A stretch of 64,000 nt of DNA, from the NCBI RefSeq assembly GCF_000993825.1, contig NZ_CP011114.1, positions 3,534,001 through 3,598,000 on the forward strand, read 5' to 3'. The notes beneath the pieces are model-generated. The model saw only the letters and a list, made by a program, of their open reading frames with translations. It had not been told where the DNA came from and did not search any database. This DNA comes from Paenibacillus durus ATCC 35681 (GTDB lineage: Bacteria > Bacillota > Bacilli > Paenibacillales > Paenibacillaceae). A program made the translations under genes and the position numbers. Positions 37,070 to 44,875 of the stretch are shown in pieces; the stretch's first letter is position 1, and each line of letters begins with the position of its first letter.

Positions 37070-37330
37070 CGCTAATTAAAGGGATTTCCTCCGTCTAATC
37101 ACGCCGATTAAAGCAGAATTCTTAGGTTAACTGGAATTTCTCCCGTTAAATGCGCCGATTTGAACGGAACTGAGGAAAAATGCAGAAATTAACCGGAAGA
37201 TTTCCACTATATACTTTGTAAAAAGGTTGACTCTAAAAAATTAGAGGGAGTATTTCCTTCTATTTGCTCGGCGCAAGCGCTAATGGGAGCGGTCCAGACG
37301 GCGGTAAGCGCAAAGCCCGGATTAACCCGG
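37070..37330. repeat. Degenerate tandem palindromic units in a gene-free gap
   Basis: The roughly 460 bp between the 2-epimerase start and the GT4 stop holds no gene. By eye it contains three to four related units with a TTAA(C/T)-GG-ATTT-C-CC-GTTAA core, a short palindrome, often followed by GCGCCGATT. Examples lie near 37074, 37128, 37190 and 37235. They look like a small dispersed intergenic repeat family rather than coding sequence. Confidence 0.45.
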
Positions 37331-37354
37331 CGCAGCCTGGCGGCCCTGACGCCG

Positions 37355-38767
37355 CTACCGGCGCCGCGCCGCAGCGCTGCGGCGCTTGCGGGATTTCCGC
37401 CGCCGCAGGGACGTGCGGCTGGGGCGCTTCGCCCGCCGCGCGCTGCGGGGCGGAGCGGCGCTGCGGGCGGGGCCGCGCCGGAGTCGGCCGCGCCGCTTCG
37501 ATGCGCGGCGTCTGCGCTGCGGCGCCTGCTCGGGCGCCGCGGCTGCGGCCCCGCCGGCGGGCGGCTCCGCCGGGGCGGCGCTCGCCCAGCGGAGGCGCCA
37601 CGCCTCCGCCAGAGCGCGTAGGCGCTCGCGGTAAGCCGCCGGGCCATAGGCGGCGATCACGCGGCCACGTGCCCGGGCGCCAATCGTCGCCGCCAGCACA
37701 GGCTGCGCGAGCAGGGCCTTCACACGCTCCGCAAGCGCTTCGATATTCTCCGGCGGAACCAGGCCTTCGCCGCAATCTACGGCCCGCATGATCTCGCCCA
37801 GCCCGCCGGAATCGTAGGCGACGACCGGCTTGCCGAAGGCAAGGCCCTCCATCGCAGTCATGCCAAATCCCTCGCGGACGAGGCTCGGAACGACCAGCAC
37901 ATCCATGGCGCAGTACGACTCGGAAAGCGATTTCTCATAGCCCGCGAACCGAAAGCGGGAAGACAAACCCTCCAGCTTCACCTTCTGTTTGCAGCGGTTG
38001 TAGTAATCCTTGTCGCGCGGCTCGCCAATAACCAGGAAACGCGCCTCCGGATGCTGCTCTGCCACAAGTACGGCCATGCGGATGAAATGCTCCAGCCCTT
38101 TTTGCTCGATAATAAAGGAAGAGATGTAACCGACGAGCCGATTTACGGGCTTGATACGCAGCTCCCGCCGCCGCTCTCCCCTCAGCTTGCTCCACGCCGC
38201 CGTCATCATATCCTTGTCATCCCATGTAGGCGGAAGCAGCGCGATTTTACTTGCCTGTATTTCCTCCATAAAATAAAGAGCCGCCGTTTGGGATATGCAG
38301 AGGATCTGGTCGCTGAACCGATTAATCACATTGATGCTCAGCGAAGTATGCTCGTTCTCGGTAATAATCTCACTGATCTTCCATACCACTGGTATGCCCA
38401 GCGATTTGGCGGCAATAGCCGGCAGAACATGTACACACGTACTCGTTACGATGAAGGCTGGACGCCGCTTAGCCAGCCATGCATGAAGCTCCTTGAACTC
38501 CCTGCCGTTCTGAAACGACTTGATGTCCTCTTCGAGTCCCGCATAGGGGGTATACATGCCGTACACCAGCGGAATCGGCAGCAGTTCGACCGCTATTCCG
38601 CTGCGGCGGGCCTGACGCGTCAACTTCCCTTCCTGAGGCGCGACAAGCAGGCAGTCAAAGTAGGAGGACAGTTCCCGGGCGAAGAACAGCAGCAGCTTTT
38701 CGGCGCCGGTTATGCTGTTGTCATTGGATACATGGGAAAAAAGGACAACGGCAGCTTTATCAGCCAT
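37355..38767 (-). CDS. Family 4 glycosyltransferase with hyperbasic C-terminal tail
   Basis: The 470-residue protein has a GT-B fold of GT4 type. The acceptor-side start includes SNDNSITGAEKLLLFFARELSS shortened by chance at residue 12, and a donor-side domain follows with GYISSFIIEQKGLEHFIRM, FRFAGYEKSLSESYCAMDVL and VPSLVREGFGMTAMEGLAFG. After about residue 385 the sequence changes to an Ala/Pro linker and a tail of about 60 residues, mostly Arg, Lys, Ala and Ser (for example RRRKSRKRRSAAARRR at the end). The DNA of the tail is very GC-rich. The tail may bind a polyanion or spore layer. The ATG at 38767 has only a weak ribosome site. Confidence 0.85.
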   Translation of the reverse strand: MADKAAVVLFSHVSNDNSITGAEKLLLFFARELSSYFDCLLVAPQEGKLTRQARRSGIAVELLPIPLVYGMYTPYAGLEEDIKSFQNGREFKELHAWLAKRRPAFIVTSTCVHVLPAIAAKSLGIPVVWKISEIITENEHTSLSINVINRFSDQILCISQTAALYFMEEIQASKIALLPPTWDDKDMMTAAWSKLRGERRRELRIKPVNRLVGYISSFIIEQKGLEHFIRMAVLVAEQHPEARFLVIGEPRDKDYYNRCKQKVKLEGLSSRFRFAGYEKSLSESYCAMDVLVVPSLVREGFGMTAMEGLAFGKPVVAYDSGGLGEIMRAVDCGEGLVPPENIEALAERVKALLAQPVLAATIGARARGRVIAAYGPAAYRERLRALAEAWRLRWASAAPAEPPAGGAAAAAPEQAPQRRRRASKRRGRLRRGPARSAAPPRSARRAKRPSRTSLRRRKSRKRRSAAARRR

Positions 38768-39051
38768 TGGCGTATTGGCGCTTCCGAACAGATGATTCGG
38801 AGCGGCCGCTCACCTCCCTGTTAGGTATGCATTGCCCGGACGTTAGCAGAAACCTCCTGCGGTTCCGCCGCCCGAAAAGAAAGACTCCCCCTGCCGCTTT
38901 CCAAGGTCCGCACCGGACAGAAGCCCCCTGAAATGATCCAGCGTTTACCGGATTTTGTCTTGACTTATCGTATGAGGCCCGCAGCGGCAGCGGACATGAC
39001 AACCGCCCTCGGCAGGAGTATAAATCGGCAGACCCGGAGCCCGGCGGATAT

Positions 39052-40185
39052 TTATCCGAAAATAGTGGCCAACAACTGATTAACCCGTTTCGGATACGTG
39101 TGATCCCGGAGTGTCCGTTCCAGCCCCTTCAGCACTATCGCTTGACGCTCCTCCTCATGCGTCAGGTAATAACGGATTTTGTCGATCATCTCCTGCGGTG
39201 TGCTGAACGTTACAATCTCCTCTCCCGGATTGTAGAAGGAGGCCAGATCATCCCGTACATCGCTTAGCTGCAGCGTTCCGCTGGCCGCAATCTCGAAGGT
39301 CCGCGGATTCGGCGAAGCCGCCGAAATCGCCAGTGTATTGTTGTTGAATGCATCATCGACATGGGAGCGGTGCAGATTGATCACAATTTTTGATCCGCTG
39401 TAAGCGGCAGCCGTCTCCTGCGGAGACATCCACTTTCCGACCTCGATCCGGTCCCCATAAAGCGAGGCCTCCGGAAGGCGATCCCACCATATTCCGTTGA
39501 TAACCGTATTGAATTCCATCAGCTGCGGCATGATTTCCCGGAAGAAATTGACCCGGTTCCAATACGCGGAGCCGATGAAGCTTACCTCGCGCGATATCGG
39601 CGAGCGGGAGATCGTGGGGCGGTAATGCGGCCGGTAAGCCGCGAACGGCAGATAATGGACCTCCGCACAGCCAAGCTGCCGGTAATATTCGACGCAGTTT
39701 CGTTCTAGCGTGAATACATAATCGTAGTGATTCACGATACCCAGTGTAAAATCAGTATAATAAGGATCATCTGTAAGCCAGATTGCCGTAAGGATACCCA
39801 ATCCCCGGATCTGGTCGATTTGTTCCAGCGGCAGTTCCATACCGTCGAGCACAAGGACCAAGTGCGGCCGCTTGGCGCCGGCCAGTTCTACCAGGTTCTG
39901 ATGCACATTCGTTACCGTTACTTCCGCCGTCAGGCTTTGCAGCGATGTCAGTACGGCTTCATCCAGCGGGGAATAGGGGTAGCCTTTGCCGGAACCGACA
40001 TACATAACATGTATATCGCGTACGGGCAGCGGCTCTTCGGGGCGGCCGTCCAGAATGGCTAAGCGTCCGCGCAAATAACCTTCGGCATAGCCGTTCTTAA
40101 AGCCGTTCAGCCTTCCCTCCAGCTTCGCTTGCTCAGCCGGCGTAAGGGGAAGCGGCGGAACAGGAAGAATGAATTCTTTGCTCAT
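39052..40185 (-). CDS. CgeB-like glycosyltransferase 1
   Basis: The 377-residue protein has a short Gly/Tyr/Arg-rich head (GFKNGYAEGYLRGRLA). A CgeB/DUF3880-type N-terminal half follows with VLDGMELPLEQIDQIRGLGI and TAIWLTDDPYYTDFTLGIVN. The GT-B-like C-terminal half includes EVSFIGSAYWNRVNFF, KIVINLHRSHVDDAFN, RTFEIAASGTLQLSDVRDDL and EEIVTFSTPQEMIDKIRYYL. In B. subtilis CgeB is a spore-maturation glycosyltransferase made late in the mother cell. The gene lies 22 bp after its paralogue and the two form a pair. The sugar used is unknown. Confidence 0.82.
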   Translation of the reverse strand: MSKEFILPVPPLPLTPAEQAKLEGRLNGFKNGYAEGYLRGRLAILDGRPEEPLPVRDIHVMYVGSGKGYPYSPLDEAVLTSLQSLTAEVTVTNVHQNLVELAGAKRPHLVLVLDGMELPLEQIDQIRGLGILTAIWLTDDPYYTDFTLGIVNHYDYVFTLERNCVEYYRQLGCAEVHYLPFAAYRPHYRPTISRSPISREVSFIGSAYWNRVNFFREIMPQLMEFNTVINGIWWDRLPEASLYGDRIEVGKWMSPQETAAAYSGSKIVINLHRSHVDDAFNNNTLAISAASPNPRTFEIAASGTLQLSDVRDDLASFYNPGEEIVTFSTPQEMIDKIRYYLTHEEERQAIVLKGLERTLRDHTYPKRVNQLLATIFG

Positions 40186-40207
40186 CGTGCCTCGCTCCTT
40201 TGTTTAA

Positions 40208-41305
40208 TTAATGTCTCGCTCGCGCCTCGTCGATCACATCAAGCAGCTTTGGCAGCCGAGCCGCAAAGGTATGATTCCGAAGTGTTGTCCGCAGAGCTCT
40301 CAAGGCGAAAGTCCGCCGCTCTTTCTCATGTTTGAGATAATATTCAATTTTGGATTCCAGTTCCCTGGGCGAGCTGAAGGTCTCCAGGTCATATCCAGGC
40401 CGGTAATGTTCCGTCAGATCCTCGCGGACATCCGTAATCTGCATCGCGCCGCAAGCGCTGATCTCATAGGTGCGCGGATTGATGGACTTTGCGGGAATCC
40501 GGTATGAATTGCGGTTATCCTGTCCCGATTCCCAGGGGCGGTGAATATTGATCACAAGCTTCGCGCCGCTGTAATAATTCGCCGTCTCCTCCGGCGGAAT
40601 AAAGCCTTTGTGGATGAGCGGAGACAGCATGTCGAATTTTTTCAGCCGCTCCCAGAACCCGCCGGCGATAAACGTCCGGTGACGGAGCAATATCGGGGTC
40701 AGGCGGTCAAACAGCTCAGTCCGGTTGAAAAAAGCATTGCCGATAAAAACGATGTCATAGCAATACGCCGGTCCGATGCGGCGGGGATTGAACATTCCCG
40801 GATTAACGCACAGCGGCAAATAATGCACCGAATCCGCTCCAAGGGACCGGTAAAAATCCAGACATCCAAGCTCATGCGTGAACACATGATCGTAATGCCG
40901 GCAAAGAACAGCCGTATCCTCCGTAAAATAAGGATCGTCGACAAACCAGATGGCGGTGGAAATGCCCCGCCTGCGGATTTCCGCGATCTGCTCCAGATGG
41001 TCATCCGGAAATACATGCAGCCCATTCATGACCAGCACCGCTTCCGGAGATTCCCGGGCGGCGGTCTCCAGCATGGCATGCGGCGGGCATACAATCAGTT
41101 CGGTAACGAGCCCGGCCAGCGCCTCTGATACCCCGGCATCGATCGCATCGAATCCCTGCGGGACATACATTAACCTTAAGGGACGCTGAGCACCTGCAGT
41201 ACCCGGATTCAGCTGTCTCACAGCTTCGCACAGACCCAGATGGTAGCCCTGGCGGTAGCCGTCACGGTAGCCCTGTTTTCCCTCCTGCTTTATTTTCGCT
41301 TTCAC
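40208..41305 (-). CDS. CgeB-like glycosyltransferase 2
   Basis: This 365-residue paralogue of the gene at 39052 has the same Gly/Tyr-rich head (KQGYRDGYRQGYHLGL), STAIWFVDDPYFTEDTAVLC, DIVFIGNAFFNRTELF, KLVINIHRPWESGQDNRNSY and RTYEISACGAMQITDVREDL. It starts with GTG at 41305 behind AGGGTGAGG. The histidine in NIHR and the acidic EIS segment shared by both copies may form the donor site. It is the first gene of the minus-strand block and is divergent from the ATPase gene, so the promoter should lie in 41306-41540, where I see no clear consensus. Confidence 0.82.
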   Translation of the reverse strand: MKAKIKQEGKQGYRDGYRQGYHLGLCEAVRQLNPGTAGAQRPLRLMYVPQGFDAIDAGVSEALAGLVTELIVCPPHAMLETAARESPEAVLVMNGLHVFPDDHLEQIAEIRRRGISTAIWFVDDPYFTEDTAVLCRHYDHVFTHELGCLDFYRSLGADSVHYLPLCVNPGMFNPRRIGPAYCYDIVFIGNAFFNRTELFDRLTPILLRHRTFIAGGFWERLKKFDMLSPLIHKGFIPPEETANYYSGAKLVINIHRPWESGQDNRNSYRIPAKSINPRTYEISACGAMQITDVREDLTEHYRPGYDLETFSSPRELESKIEYYLKHEKERRTFALRALRTTLRNHTFAARLPKLLDVIDEARARH

Positions 41306-41546
41306 AGCCTCACCCTGCCCTGTCGTAATCTGATGACAGTATAGTTATATGCTTCGGAGATATCCGCCTCATGGACACCTGTCCGTCATCGCAATAAATT
41401 GGCAGATGCCCTCTGGCAACCGTACAAGCTGCATATCTAGGCCTGGACTCTGACTTGGACTTTAGGAACTCCTGATGATAGAGTGGTAGAAACAGGAACT
41501 GGGCCTAAGCGCGGCTCGGAGCAGTCTTGCGGGGAGGAGCATGACA

Positions 41547-42278
41547 ATGGAGAACGACAAGCTGTATTTACGCCATATGGAGCTATTGAGGAACAAGGTT
41601 CCCTCCTTCCGCTCCTATCCTTTTCAACTGCCGGTGATCCGTTCTTTGAAGCGGCTTGTGTTCAGGAATCCGGTTACTTTCCTGGTGGGAGAGAACGGCA
41701 GCGGCAAATCGACACTGCTGGAGGGAATCGCCGCCGCCTGGGGATTTAATCCCGAAGGGGGGACGCTGAATTTTTCGTTCGAGACCCGTCCCTCCCACTC
41801 TGTCCTATATGAATATCTCCGAATCGCCAGAGGGGTCAAACGGCCGAAAGACGGGTTCTTTTTGCGAGCGGAAAGCTTTTATAACGTGGCTTCTTATATC
41901 GATGAGCTGGGTATCCAACATTCTTACGGGGGCAAATCGCTGCATGAGCAGTCGCATGGCGAATCCTTCTTCGCCGCTTTCATGTACCGGTTCAGCGGAC
42001 GCGGCCTGTACATCCTGGACGAGCCCGAAGCCGCGCTGTCGCCTCTGCGGCAAATGTCGCTGCTGGCCCGCATGCATCAGCTGGTGCGCAGCGACTCGCA
42101 GTTCGTCATCGCTACCCACTCGCCGATTCTGATGTCCTATCCGGGGGCGGATATTTGGCTGCTGGAAGGGGAAGGAATCCGGGAAGTTTCTTTAGAGGAA
42201 ACGGAGCATTACGCGGTGACCAAGGCGTTCATGAATGACCGCGAGGGCATGCTGCGCGAGCTGCTGGAGGAGGAGTGA
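41547..42278 (+). CDS. AAA-type ATPase, SMC/RecF-like single-domain
   Basis: The 243-residue protein has Walker A FLVGENGSGKSTLLEGIAAA, an ABC-like signature region SHGESFFAAFMYRF and Walker B GLYILDEPEAALSPLRQMSL. A switch histidine lies in FVIATHSPILMSYPGA. Such small stand-alone ATPases are widespread, with unknown partners. No nuclease (Toprim) domain is attached. The ATG at 41547 is nine bases after GGAGG; the ATG at 41541 is too close. It is monocistronic as far as can be seen. Confidence 0.85.
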   Translation: MENDKLYLRHMELLRNKVPSFRSYPFQLPVIRSLKRLVFRNPVTFLVGENGSGKSTLLEGIAAAWGFNPEGGTLNFSFETRPSHSVLYEYLRIARGVKRPKDGFFLRAESFYNVASYIDELGIQHSYGGKSLHEQSHGESFFAAFMYRFSGRGLYILDEPEAALSPLRQMSLLARMHQLVRSDSQFVIATHSPILMSYPGADIWLLEGEGIREVSLEETEHYAVTKAFMNDREGMLRELLEEE

Positions 42279-42334
42279 AGGTTTTTATCTGATGGTGCCC
42301 CATAAACTATGGAAAAGGCTGCTGGACGCCCTTT

Positions 42335-42525
42335 GTTTCTGTGGTGGAGTCAGGCAGGTGTACGGGGCCACTCTCAAAATGGAAGCAGGATAATGCAGAA
42401 TACCTGAAATTGTGCATCTTTTGGTCGTGCAGGAACACGCGTTTTATACCATACCTACGAAAGTACAGGTTTTTTCCCGCTCACCTTCAAATTCACTCAG
42501 CACATCCTCAAATTCCTGTATAGAA
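42335..42525 (+). repeat. Dispersed intergenic repeat, copy 1
   Basis: About 190 bp here match, in inverted orientation, the segment at 54160-54362. Both can be read as a short frame with a shared stretch around AEYLKLCIFWSC and PQIPV. Start codons and ribosome sites are absent, and the region looks like a non-coding repeat family. The rest of 42280-42730 shows nothing recognisable. Confidence 0.6.
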
Positions 42526-42735
42526 GCAGGACTTCTCTGTGAATAAGCGTTTTGTGTTCAAAAAGATGCAGTTTAGCCGTTTTCAAAGACACTACACTAA
42601 ATTTACAGCCAACCTGAAGGCTCGTTACTTGATTTTGGAGCGTCAAGCTGGCTTCTCCTAAGCCCGCAGTAATACATATCGATGTCGAGCCGCCCCAAAT
42701 GTCTTTTTCGAACCATTGCCGATAACAGAACAACG

Positions 42736-42795
42736 GGAGCCAGCCAAGTCTTTATTTCTATAACCGAAAGACTTGCTGGCTCCATAACTTTTTTT
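42736..42795 (+). terminator. Large hairpin with T-run, copy 1
   Basis: GGAGCCAGCCAAGTCTTT pairs with GAAAGACTTGCTGGCTCC and is followed by TTTTTTT on the plus strand. A close relative lies at 52612-52672. It ends exactly at the stop codon of the minus-strand SnoaL-like gene. Confidence 0.65.
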
Positions 42796-43167
42796 CTAGA
42801 ACATGATATCAATATCTATTTTCCAGGCCCCGTCTTCCAATCTCCACAAAACCACATAGCCGGAGGTGGGATGAATTTCTTCCTCGCCATTCTGAAGCGT
42901 TAAGTGAGCAATTCCGCTTTCACGTACTTGATCTTCCCCGCCGGCTTTAATTTCCTTGCTTTCCAAAGCCAGATCGGTCAGTCCACTATTGAGCATGGTA
43001 ACCCAGAAGGAATGAATAGCCTCGCTGCCTTGAATATTGGCGGAACCGCTTGGGATCAGGATGGCTTGCTTCGTGTATAAATCTGTGATTCCTGTGGCGT
43101 TTTTTTGCTGAACAGCTTGTACAAACAATTGATTGTTAGATTCTATGACCTTACGAATCTCTTCCAT
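42796..43167 (-). CDS. SnoaL-like / DUF4440 family protein
   Basis: This 123-residue single-domain protein has the NTF2-like cone fold pattern: VIESNNQLFVQAVQQKNATG, DLYTKQAILIPSGSANIQGS and SGYVVLWRLEDGAWKIDIDI. Family members include steroid isomerases, cyclases and stress-linked proteins of unknown substrate. The gene follows the HD-domain gene by about 30 bp on the same strand, so both probably come from the promoter next to the TetR operator. Confidence 0.82.
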   Translation of the reverse strand: MEEIRKVIESNNQLFVQAVQQKNATGITDLYTKQAILIPSGSANIQGSEAIHSFWVTMLNSGLTDLALESKEIKAGGEDQVRESGIAHLTLQNGEEEIHPTSGYVVLWRLEDGAWKIDIDIMF

Positions 43168-43196
43168 ATTGCTTCTCTCCCTGGCTTAATAGCCAC

Positions 43197-43787
43197 TTAT
43201 TCTTCAAATGGAGCATTGCTCAGTATATCCATAAAGCCGATTTCTTTGTTCACCCGGTCAGCGAGCATATTGGGTTTGCGTTTGGCCTCAGACATCCATA
43301 CCTCTGCAAAAGCCTTCTTAAATCCAAGACGGGGATACGCTTCAAGAATTTGCTGTACACTGCTGGAAGGCAGGTCCTTAATGTGGAATGCCCCAACGTC
43401 AAACCCAGCGCCAAAGTGAACGAGAGCAATCTCCGGCTGTTTTTCTTGTGCGAGCAGAGAAGTATGCAGAACGATCGCTTCACGGACGATGTCTATCTTG
43501 TCTCTGGGATAGCCGTGATGCGTAAGAAACTCCTCCGCCGCATCCGCGCCATCCACCTCAAAGGAATGACCATGGTCACAGCGTTTGGTCAGGCCGATAT
43601 CGTGCAAAATGGAAGCTAAATAGAATAGCTCCGGGTCCACCTTCATTCCTTCTCTTTGCGCTAGAAGTCCTCCAAAGCGGTACGTTCTTACAGAATGATT
43701 GAACAAAAATTGCGGGGACAACTCCAGAACAAGCTCCGTCGCTTTTGTGCACAAGGAACTGTCAGGAATACTGAGTTCGGCATTCAT
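43197..43787 (-). CDS. HD-domain phosphohydrolase
   Basis: The 196-residue cytoplasmic protein has the metal-binding HD signature LASILHDIGLTKRCDHGHSF plus an upstream His in FLFNHSVRTYRFG. The downstream IVREAIVLHTSL completes the H...HD...H...H pattern. It resembles a group of small HD hydrolases often annotated as cyanamide hydratase-like; the substrate is not known. It is divergent from the TetR gene, and its promoter overlaps the palindrome at 43833-43848, so it is probably TetR-repressed. Confidence 0.82.
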   Translation of the reverse strand: MNAELSIPDSSLCTKATELVLELSPQFLFNHSVRTYRFGGLLAQREGMKVDPELFYLASILHDIGLTKRCDHGHSFEVDGADAAEEFLTHHGYPRDKIDIVREAIVLHTSLLAQEKQPEIALVHFGAGFDVGAFHIKDLPSSSVQQILEAYPRLGFKKAFAEVWMSEAKRKPNMLADRVNKEIGFMDILSNAPFEE

Positions 43788-43832
43788 ATTAATCGCTCCC
43801 TCCTATCTCTTGGACGATTTCATCTTATCAAA

Positions 43833-43848
43833 GACCGACCGGTCGGTC
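43833..43848. promoter_or_regulatory. TetR-type operator palindrome
   Basis: GACCGACCGGTCGGTC is a perfect 16 bp inverted repeat placed between the divergent HD-domain and TetR genes, about 45 bp before the HD gene start. It resembles known TetR-family operators with GACCG...CGGTC arms. Confidence 0.8.
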
Positions 43849-43937
43849 AATTAAAAAATATGAAGTCTGCTTTCTTGACATCGAATGGTTCAAATGGTAA
43901 CTTGGGTGAATTGGTAATAGAGAGGGAGGGCTGCAGC

Positions 43938-44531
43938 ATGCGAAAAGGAGCAGAGACTCGGGAGAATATTATCCGAAAAACGGCCGAATTGCTCAACGTT
44001 CAGGGTTATCATGGACTATCCATTTCTGATATTATGCGTGAAACCGGTCTTCAAAAAGGAAGCATATATAACCATTTTCAAAATAAAGACGAAGTGGTTC
44101 TGGAAGCATTGGACTACGCTGTAGACATTGTAAATACCCGTTTTCAGGAAGCGATAGCCGGACATACCCGCGCATATGATCAGCTTATTGCTGCGATCCG
44201 GGTGTATGAGCATGTCGTCGAAGCGCCGCCTTTTATCGGGGGGTGCCCTGTCATGAACATCGCTGCTGAAAGTGATGATACCCATGAGGCATTAACGGAA
44301 AGGGCGCAGAAGGGGTTAACCGCATTCGTTTCTTTTGTCTCCAACATATTGGAATACGGAATGGAAAGAGGCGAATTTAAGCCGGATATCGATAAGAGAA
44401 GGGTTGCCAATTTTATCGTTACGTCCATTGAAGGCGGAGTTATGATCAGTAAGCTCTTTCATTCCAATACGCCCATTCAGGAGAATAACAAACTGTTAAT
44501 AGATTTTATCATGCAAAATATTTGCAAATGA
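43938..44531 (+). CDS. TetR-family transcriptional repressor
   Basis: The 197-residue protein has a canonical N-terminal HTH: RENIIRKTAELLNVQGYHGL then SISDIMRETGLQKGSIYNHF. The C-terminal ligand domain contains GGCPVMNIAAESDDTHEAL, as in the TetR_C group of YxaF/LmrA-like repressors. The ATG at 43938 is seven bases after GGGAGGG; the upstream open frame is unconserved. It faces away from the HD gene and probably represses both directions through the palindrome at 43833. The ligand is unknown. Confidence 0.9.
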   Translation: MRKGAETRENIIRKTAELLNVQGYHGLSISDIMRETGLQKGSIYNHFQNKDEVVLEALDYAVDIVNTRFQEAIAGHTRAYDQLIAAIRVYEHVVEAPPFIGGCPVMNIAAESDDTHEALTERAQKGLTAFVSFVSNILEYGMERGEFKPDIDKRRVANFIVTSIEGGVMISKLFHSNTPIQENNKLLIDFIMQNICK

Positions 44532-44596
44532 TTGGTTAGCGGCAAAGTCCGGGCCCTGACATTAAGCATTTTGGCAGATATAGCATATATCATGAG

Positions 44597-44725
44597 CTAC
44601 CGAGCTTTATTCCATAAAATCATTTCTCCTTTTCTAGGGACAAAAGGCAAGGCAACCAGGTCAAATTGTTCAGCGTAGGTTCCCTCTTTATCATTTAATA
44701 CAATGGCCAATTCGATAACTTTCAA
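44597..44725 (-). CDS. Possible small or truncated protein
   Basis: An open frame of about 42 codons reads from TTG at 44725 (or GTG at 44740), with GAGGTGAGG just upstream. It begins VIELAIVLNDKEGTYAEQFD and ends KGEMILWNKAR. Codon use looks coding and the sequence is not repetitive. The abrupt end suggests the N-terminal part of a longer, broken gene. I do not recognise it. Confidence 0.35.
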   Translation of the reverse strand: MKVIELAIVLNDKEGTYAEQFDLVALPFVPRKGEMILWNKAR

Positions 44726-44755
44726 TTCCTCACCTCTCACATGTAGAATTATTCT

Positions 44756-44875
44756 TTAATTAATGCCTGCATTACTGTATGTCCATGTTTGAGTGAGAGT
44801 TACTCCTCCCGCATTCGGCCCCTTAAAACTAGTAGTATCCGTAAATGAAGCCCCCCTAAACCGGCTTCTGAACAT
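44756..44875 (-). CDS. Possible remnant of a secreted peptide gene downstream of the first HTH regulator
   Basis: A 39-codon frame overlaps the end of the regulator gene by 20 bp. It has no signal peptide; its start (MFRSRF) lies within the regulator codons, while the rest (from GASFTDTTSFKGPNAGG, ending WTYSNAGIN) looks like a small exported peptide. In the sister cassette a signal-bearing peptide gene lies at the same place. I read this as the C-terminal part of a peptide gene fused by a deletion, but that is inference. Confidence 0.3.
   Translation of the reverse strand: MFRSRFRGASFTDTTSFKGPNAGGVTLTQTWTYSNAGIN

Noticed and set aside
37207..37791. Several long overlapping open frames on both strands
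   Set aside because: They are products of the GC-rich basic-tail DNA of the GT4 gene. They lack ribosome sites and family motifs.
42341..42523. Small open frame, and its relative at 54170-54358, as a conserved small protein
   Set aside because: There is no plausible start or ribosome site, and similarity extends outside the frame, so it is treated as a DNA repeat.
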